Of a stretch of 64,000 nucleotides of DNA, positions 60,166 through 64,000 are shown piece after piece. Below the pieces are notes generated by a model. That model was not told where the DNA came from and made no database searches. It saw only the letters and a program-made list of their open reading frames with translations. Source of the DNA: Bifidobacterium polysaccharolyticum (lineage in GTDB: Bacteria > Actinomycetota > Actinomycetes > Actinomycetales > Bifidobacteriaceae); contig NZ_JACFQG010000001.1 of the NCBI RefSeq assembly GCF_016101585.1, forward strand, positions 1 to 64,000, written 5' to 3'. Both the position numbers and the translations under genes were made by a program. How positions within the stretch are numbered: position 1 is the first letter of the stretch; each line of letters starts with the position of its first letter.

Positions 60166-61518
60166 TCACTCGGTGTGGTTCTCCGGGTCCAGCGTCAGCC
60201 GGTCGTCGTCGGCATCGTAGTCGAAGAGCTCGCCGTAACGGCCCCAGGTGATGGCGGTGTCGAACTGCTGGACGGCCTCCTTGTCCGAGTGGTGGGCCCG
60301 CAGCAGGTCCAGGATAAGAGAGCCGTGCAGACTCTTGTCGTCACTATTCTTCAGGGCCCGGTCGATGATGCGGATCAGGGGAACGTGATCCATCAGCATG
60401 CGTGAGAACATCTCCTTGCTCTCCAGGATGTCGGCATCGTGCCAGGCCCGGCCCTGGTCGGTCAGCCTGACGTGCCCGTTGTCCGCCTGGAAGATGCCCA
60501 GCATGAGTCCGGCGTCGATCAGGGGGAAAAGGTCGTCCACTTCGAAGGAGAGCTTGGCGGCCAGGTCGGCCAGATCCATGCCGTTGGGCTGGTTGACCAT
60601 AACATCGGCCAGACCGGCCAGGCCGCCGGGGGTGGCGTCGGGTAGGTTGCGCTCGGCGGTCTCCTCGCCCCGCACCGAGTCCCGAACGGCCTGACGGTTG
60701 CGCACCTTGGTCTGCAGACGGCGGCGGATGTCCTCGCTGTCGCGCTGGCCGGTCAGGATGGAGTAGAGGTAGTCCACGCAGGACTGGAAGAGGTCGGACT
60801 GCTTGTCCCGAGGCCTGTCCAGGTTGATGGGCACGTTGGCGATGACCCGGCCGGGATGCGAGTCCAAGACCAGGACCCGGTCGGCCATCTCCACGGCCTC
60901 CTCGATGTTGTGGGTGACGATCAGGACCGCCTTGACGCTGCCCGCCTCCTCGGACCAGACCTTGAGGACCTCCTGGCGAAGATTCTCGGCAGTCAGCACG
61001 TCCAGGGCTGAGAAGGGCTCGTCCATGAAGAGGGCGTCCGGCTTGAGGACCAGAGCCCGGGCGATGCCAACGCGCTGGCGCATGCCGCCGGAGAGCTCCT
61101 TGGGGTAGGCGCTCTCGAATCCGTCCAGGCCGATGGCGTCGATGGCGGCCAGGGAGAGTTTCTCACGCTCCTTCTTGGGCACGCCACGGGCCTGCAGGCC
61201 CAGCTCGACGTTGTCCTTGACGGTCAGCCAGGGCATCAGGGCGAAGCTCTGGAAGACCAGGGCCACGCCGGGGTTGGGCCCATCCAGCTGCTTGCCCCGG
61301 TATTCGACGCTGCCCTTGCTGGCCGGGACCAGGCCGGCCAGGATGCGCAGCAGGGTGGACTTGCCAGCACCGGAACGTCCCAGGATGGCCACCACCTCGC
61401 CCTCGTGCAGGGTGAAATCGATGTTGTCCAGGACGGTCAGCTCCGCGCCCTTGTCGGACTGGTAGGTCTTGGTCACGTGCTCGGCCGTGATGATCCCGTT
61501 GGAATTGATCTTGGTCAT
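60166..61518 (-). CDS. NitT/TauT-type ABC ATPase with C-terminal AAA-associated domain
   Basis: ATG 61518 (MTKINSNGIITAEHVTKTYQ), 450 residues. ATPase part (~1-255): Walker A GRSGAGKST, signature KELSGGMRQRVGIARAL, Walker B ALFMDEPFSALD and H-loop VTHNIEEAVE. A ~150-residue C-terminal region (~300-440), including SFEVDDLFPLIDAGLMLGIF, resembles the AAA-associated C-terminal domain fused to some nitrate/sulfonate-like ATPases, possibly regulatory. The upstream permease ends 20 bp before it. No binding protein is encoded. The ABC operon is preceded by a predicted M-box riboswitch. Confidence 0.9.
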   Translation of the reverse strand: MTKINSNGIITAEHVTKTYQSDKGAELTVLDNIDFTLHEGEVVAILGRSGAGKSTLLRILAGLVPASKGSVEYRGKQLDGPNPGVALVFQSFALMPWLTVKDNVELGLQARGVPKKEREKLSLAAIDAIGLDGFESAYPKELSGGMRQRVGIARALVLKPDALFMDEPFSALDVLTAENLRQEVLKVWSEEAGSVKAVLIVTHNIEEAVEMADRVLVLDSHPGRVIANVPINLDRPRDKQSDLFQSCVDYLYSILTGQRDSEDIRRRLQTKVRNRQAVRDSVRGEETAERNLPDATPGGLAGLADVMVNQPNGMDLADLAAKLSFEVDDLFPLIDAGLMLGIFQADNGHVRLTDQGRAWHDADILESKEMFSRMLMDHVPLIRIIDRALKNSDDKSLHGSLILDLLRAHHSDKEAVQQFDTAITWGRYGELFDYDADDDRLTLDPENHTE

Positions 61519-61538
61519 TGTCGAACCTTTCAGACTTC

Positions 61539-63302
61539 TCATGTCAGGGAATAGCGCCGTTGTGCCAGTGATTGCAGGGGAGACCAGAAGAACCGGTCGG
61601 CCAGGACCACGAAGATGCTCATGACGGCCACACCAAGGATGATGCGGGGGGTGTCGCCGGTGGCGGTCACCTGGGCTATGTAGGCACCCAGGCCCCGGGC
61701 CGTCAGTTCCGTTTTGCCGTAGGAGACCACCTCGGAGACGATGGAGGCATTCCAGGCCCCGCCCGCCGCTGTGATGCCGCCGGTGCACCAGGAGCCGAAC
61801 AGGGCCGGTAGGATCAGGGTCTTCCATCGTTGCCAGCGGTTCTGTCCCAGACTGCGCGACATCTCCAGCAGGTCGTCGGGGATGGCCGAGGCCCCGGCGA
61901 TGACGTTGAAGAGGATGTACCACTGGGTGCCCAGGGCCATAAGCAGGATGCTGCCCCAGTTGATGTCGATTCGCCAGATGATGAAAACCATGGTGACGAA
62001 GGGGAAGATGAAGTTGGCCGGGAAGGAGGCCAGGATCTGCACCAAGGGCTGCAGGTAGCGGGAGATGCGCGGATTCATGCCGATCAGAGCACCTATCGGG
62101 ACCCAGACGATGGTGCAGACCACCATCAGGATCAGCACTCGCAGGAAGGTCAGCAAACCTAGCTGGAAGACGTGCCCGACCTCGCCCAGGCCCAGAGGAT
62201 GGATGACCATACGGTCCAGCTGCCAGAGACCCCACAGGCCGATCAGAGCCAGGCAGGCCCACCAAACCAGATCGCTTGCCCTCCTGCGTCCGCCGCCACG
62301 GCTCCAACGCGCTCCAGTGCGGCCCAGGGGGCGGGTGATCCGATCCAGCATGTCCGCCAAGGGGTGGCCCACCAGGCCCAACAGGTCCTTGACCCCGGAC
62401 AGGCGGATGACCGTCAGCACCAGGCTGCGCCGGGGCTCGGTGGACTGGCTGCTGGTGTAGCGGAACTTCTCAGCCCAGGCGGTCAGCGGCTTCCAGAGCA
62501 GGAAATCAATCAGCAGAACCACCACGATCATGGTCAGGATGGCCAGGCCCACCTTGCCCAGGTCCTGCTCGGCGGTGGCCTCCTCCACAAAGGAGCCGAT
62601 GCCTGGCAGGGCCAGGGTCCTGTTGTTGACCGAGATCATCTCGGAGGCAGTCAGGAAGAACCAGCCGCCGCCCATGCTCATCATGCAGTTCCAGAGCAGG
62701 GGAATCATGGAGTTGGGCACGTCCAGCTTCCAGAAGCGTTGCCAGCGGGTCAGGCGCATCAGCCTCACCGCCTCGTCCAGGTCGGCGGGTTCGCTGGTCA
62801 GGGAGTTATAGAAGGAGAAGGCCATGTTCCAGGCCTGGCTGGTGAAGATGGCGAAAATGGAGGCCGCTTCCACGCCCATGATGGACCCGGGGAATAGGAC
62901 CAGCCAGATGGAGATGGTGGCCGACAGAAAGCCCAGGACGGGCACCGACTGCAGGATGTCCAGCAGGGGGATGAGCACGGCGCCCAGGCGGCGGGAGCGC
63001 GCGGCGGCCAGTCCGTAGAGGAAGGCGAAGACCAGGGAGATGATCAGGGCCGTGAACATGCGGAAGAGGGAGCGCAGCGCATAATAGGGCAGGTTAGCCG
63101 GATCGGTAGAGACGTGCGAGGGCACGCCGGCCGGGCCAATGGGGGCACCTAGTGCGGGCAGCAGATAGGCCAGGGCCCCCAGTAAAACCAGGGCGCCTAT
63201 GGCTACGGCCAGGCCCGTCCATATGCGGGTGGAGCGCGATGCCTGGCTGCGGTCGTCGTTCAATGGAGAACGGAGCATTCCTGGCAGTACGACAGTATTC
63301 AC
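61539..63302 (-). CDS. ABC permease with two fused membrane domains (duplicated NitT/TauT type)
   Basis: 587 residues. Two binding-protein-dependent permease domains are fused. The first (~70-285) has its EAA-like loop at DLDEAVRLMRLTRWQRFWKL, the second (~360-575) at DDLLEMSRSLGQNRWQRWKT, and a hydrophilic linker carries Arg/Gly repeats (~295-345). The ATG at 63302 has GGGAGG six bases upstream. From memory this duplicated permease plus AAA-associated ATPase is a separate, poorly characterised group labelled anion transport by homology. Its control by an M-box would point instead to Mg2+ or related cation balance. Confidence 0.9.
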   Translation of the reverse strand: MNTVVLPGMLRSPLNDDRSQASRSTRIWTGLAVAIGALVLLGALAYLLPALGAPIGPAGVPSHVSTDPANLPYYALRSLFRMFTALIISLVFAFLYGLAAARSRRLGAVLIPLLDILQSVPVLGFLSATISIWLVLFPGSIMGVEAASIFAIFTSQAWNMAFSFYNSLTSEPADLDEAVRLMRLTRWQRFWKLDVPNSMIPLLWNCMMSMGGGWFFLTASEMISVNNRTLALPGIGSFVEEATAEQDLGKVGLAILTMIVVVLLIDFLLWKPLTAWAEKFRYTSSQSTEPRRSLVLTVIRLSGVKDLLGLVGHPLADMLDRITRPLGRTGARWSRGGGRRRASDLVWWACLALIGLWGLWQLDRMVIHPLGLGEVGHVFQLGLLTFLRVLILMVVCTIVWVPIGALIGMNPRISRYLQPLVQILASFPANFIFPFVTMVFIIWRIDINWGSILLMALGTQWYILFNVIAGASAIPDDLLEMSRSLGQNRWQRWKTLILPALFGSWCTGGITAAGGAWNASIVSEVVSYGKTELTARGLGAYIAQVTATGDTPRIILGVAVMSIFVVLADRFFWSPLQSLAQRRYSLT

Positions 63303-63667
63303 GATGGCCTCCCTTCAAGGTGCGGAACATCCCTGTCGGCAGCCTCGAAGACGGCGTTGCGATCGGCCATGAGCCGACCATTGTCATCGTTCAAGCTTCG
63401 GCTTCGCATGGTGTTTGGCCCTGCATTAGTCCCTGCCTTGACACGACGGGGACTGTTGACCTGCGCGGGGTGTCTCCACCACTTTGCGGCAGCATGCCTT
63501 GTCCATGCGGTAGCTTCACCTACCGACCACCCAATAACATAGATGGGCCTAAGAGCAGTGTCAAGCATTTGCCAAACCAGCGTTGCCGTCCTTGCCAGGA
63601 CTGACAATGGCAAGGGTCTGCACGCAGTCGGTGCAGGCGCGAAATGAAATGTAAGGAGTGAATCCCT
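63303..63667. promoter_or_regulatory. Divergent region: riboswitch leader / oxidoreductase promoter
   Basis: Holds the M-box leader on the minus strand (above) and, on the plus side, the promoter for the oxidoreductase gene with AAGGAG at 63653-63658 as its ribosome binding site. Sequence 63540-63650 probably contains both promoters; I see no confident -35/-10 pair. Confidence 0.45.
63365..63535 (-). ncRNA. Predicted M-box (ykoK-type, Mg2+) riboswitch
   Basis: On the minus strand the leader contains, in order, GGTAGGTGAAGCTACC, CATGGACAAGGCATGCTGCC, GCAAAGTGGTGGAGACACC, CAGGTCAACAGTCCCC, CAAGGCAGGGACTAATGCAG and ATGCGAAGCCGAAGCTTGAA followed by CGATGA. These blocks, their order and spacing match my recollection of the M-box consensus (GGTGAGGCTCC, TGCTGCC, GGGTCAACAG, AATGCAG, AAAGCTCTACGAT). 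The first block folds into a perfect CGGTAG/CTACCG hairpin. A small hairpin (TCGGC/GCCGA) near 63363-63377 lies between aptamer and start codon and may be the expression platform. Family assignment is by eye only. Confidence 0.8.
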
Positions 63668-64000
63668 ATGAAGATCGTGGCAGTCACGGCCAACCCCGAA
63701 CCCAAGAGTCTGACCGATGCGGCAGGCAACGCCCTGCTGGACGGGGCGGCCGAGGGCGGGGCTCGCACCGAGTTGATCGACCTTTGCGCCGAGGGGTTCA
63801 ATCCCGTCTTCGGCATGGAGGACAGGACCCACTACCTGGGCCAGGGACCCATGCCCGAGGATGCCCAGGCCATGCAGGAGCGCATCAAGGATGCGGACGT
63901 GCTGGCCCTGGTCTTCCCCGTCTACTGGTACAGCATGCCGGCCATCATGAAGGGCTTCGTCGACCGGGTCATCTGCCGGGGCTTCGCCTACCACGCTGAT
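63668..64000 (+). CDS. NAD(P)H-dependent oxidoreductase, flavodoxin-like fold (cut by window edge)
   Basis: 111 codons are visible and the frame is open at the right edge. Start MKIVAVTANPEPKSLTDAAG, then ELIDLCAEGFNPVFGMEDR and LVFPVYWYSMPAIMKGFVDR match the NQO1/MdaB/YwrO-like family of FMN- or FAD-dependent quinone/nitro reductases. Likely a cytosolic two-electron reductase. Divergent from the M-box ABC operon. Confidence 0.88.
   Translation, partial: MKIVAVTANPEPKSLTDAAGNALLDGAAEGGARTELIDLCAEGFNPVFGMEDRTHYLGQGPMPEDAQAMQERIKDADVLALVFPVYWYSMPAIMKGFVDRVICRGFAYHAD

Noticed and set aside
61519-62307. N-terminal extension of the ABC ATPase to 62307
   Set aside because: That stretch is an accidental open frame opposite the reading frame of the permease; the true start at 61518 gives the normal ATPase N-terminus.
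63320-63535. Guanidine-I (ykkC) or TPP riboswitch in the ABC leader
   Set aside because: Considered because of the transporter type, but their core motifs are absent while M-box blocks are present in order.

Overview
The window looks like a chromosomal segment of a Bifidobacterium or close relative. This is inferred from gene content: high-GC actinobacterial codon use, bifidobacterial-style LacI/ABC sugar loci, an LPXTG-like surface protein and a yraN-comM-dprA cluster. Nothing here fixes the species. No rRNA, tRNA or CRISPR array was found.

Layout. 1-5.8 kb is accessory DNA: the 3' end of an IS1249/IS256-type transposase, about 1.1 kb of decayed sequence, and a large AT-rich gene of unknown function (1573-5336) broken by a one-base frameshift. 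5.8-11.3 kb holds an AraC regulator divergent from two half-size ABC exporters, then a decayed ABC ATPase and a tiny membrane protein. 12-13.8 kb is an ABC-2 exporter. 14.3-22.1 kb is a carbohydrate locus: LacI regulator, lipoprotein binding protein, two permeases and a cytoplasmic GH35 beta-galactosidase. 22.4-34.5 kb is mostly housekeeping: LOG protein, methyltransferase, succinate dehydrogenase/fumarate reductase A and B subunits, an MGMT-like protein, dprA/comM/yraN, pyridoxal kinase and a MetY-type sulfhydrylase.

34.7-46.2 kb carries two tandem ABC/FtsX cassettes (ATPase plus ~900-residue permease each) facing a two-component system whose 925-residue kinase has an odd tandem layout. Four degenerate 35-bp direct repeats lie upstream of the kinase. 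46.6-48.7 kb is a LacI-ribokinase pair with a perfect palindrome upstream. 49.2-52.7 kb encodes an RCC1-repeat surface protein with near-identical 168-bp DNA repeats. 53-59.1 kb holds proline iminopeptidase, proC, ychF, a second hydrolase, an L,D-transpeptidase and a BASS-family transporter.

59.1-63.6 kb is the most interesting part, read on the minus strand. A sequence closely resembling an M-box (ykoK, Mg2+) riboswitch precedes a duplicated-permease NitT/TauT-type ABC transporter with no binding protein. Directly after it comes a clear fluoride (crcB) riboswitch leading a pair of overlapping CrcB/Fluc genes. Two ion-sensing RNAs thus lie back to back, and the M-box predicts a role for this ABC family in Mg2+ or other cation homeostasis. 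The window ends inside an NAD(P)H oxidoreductase gene.
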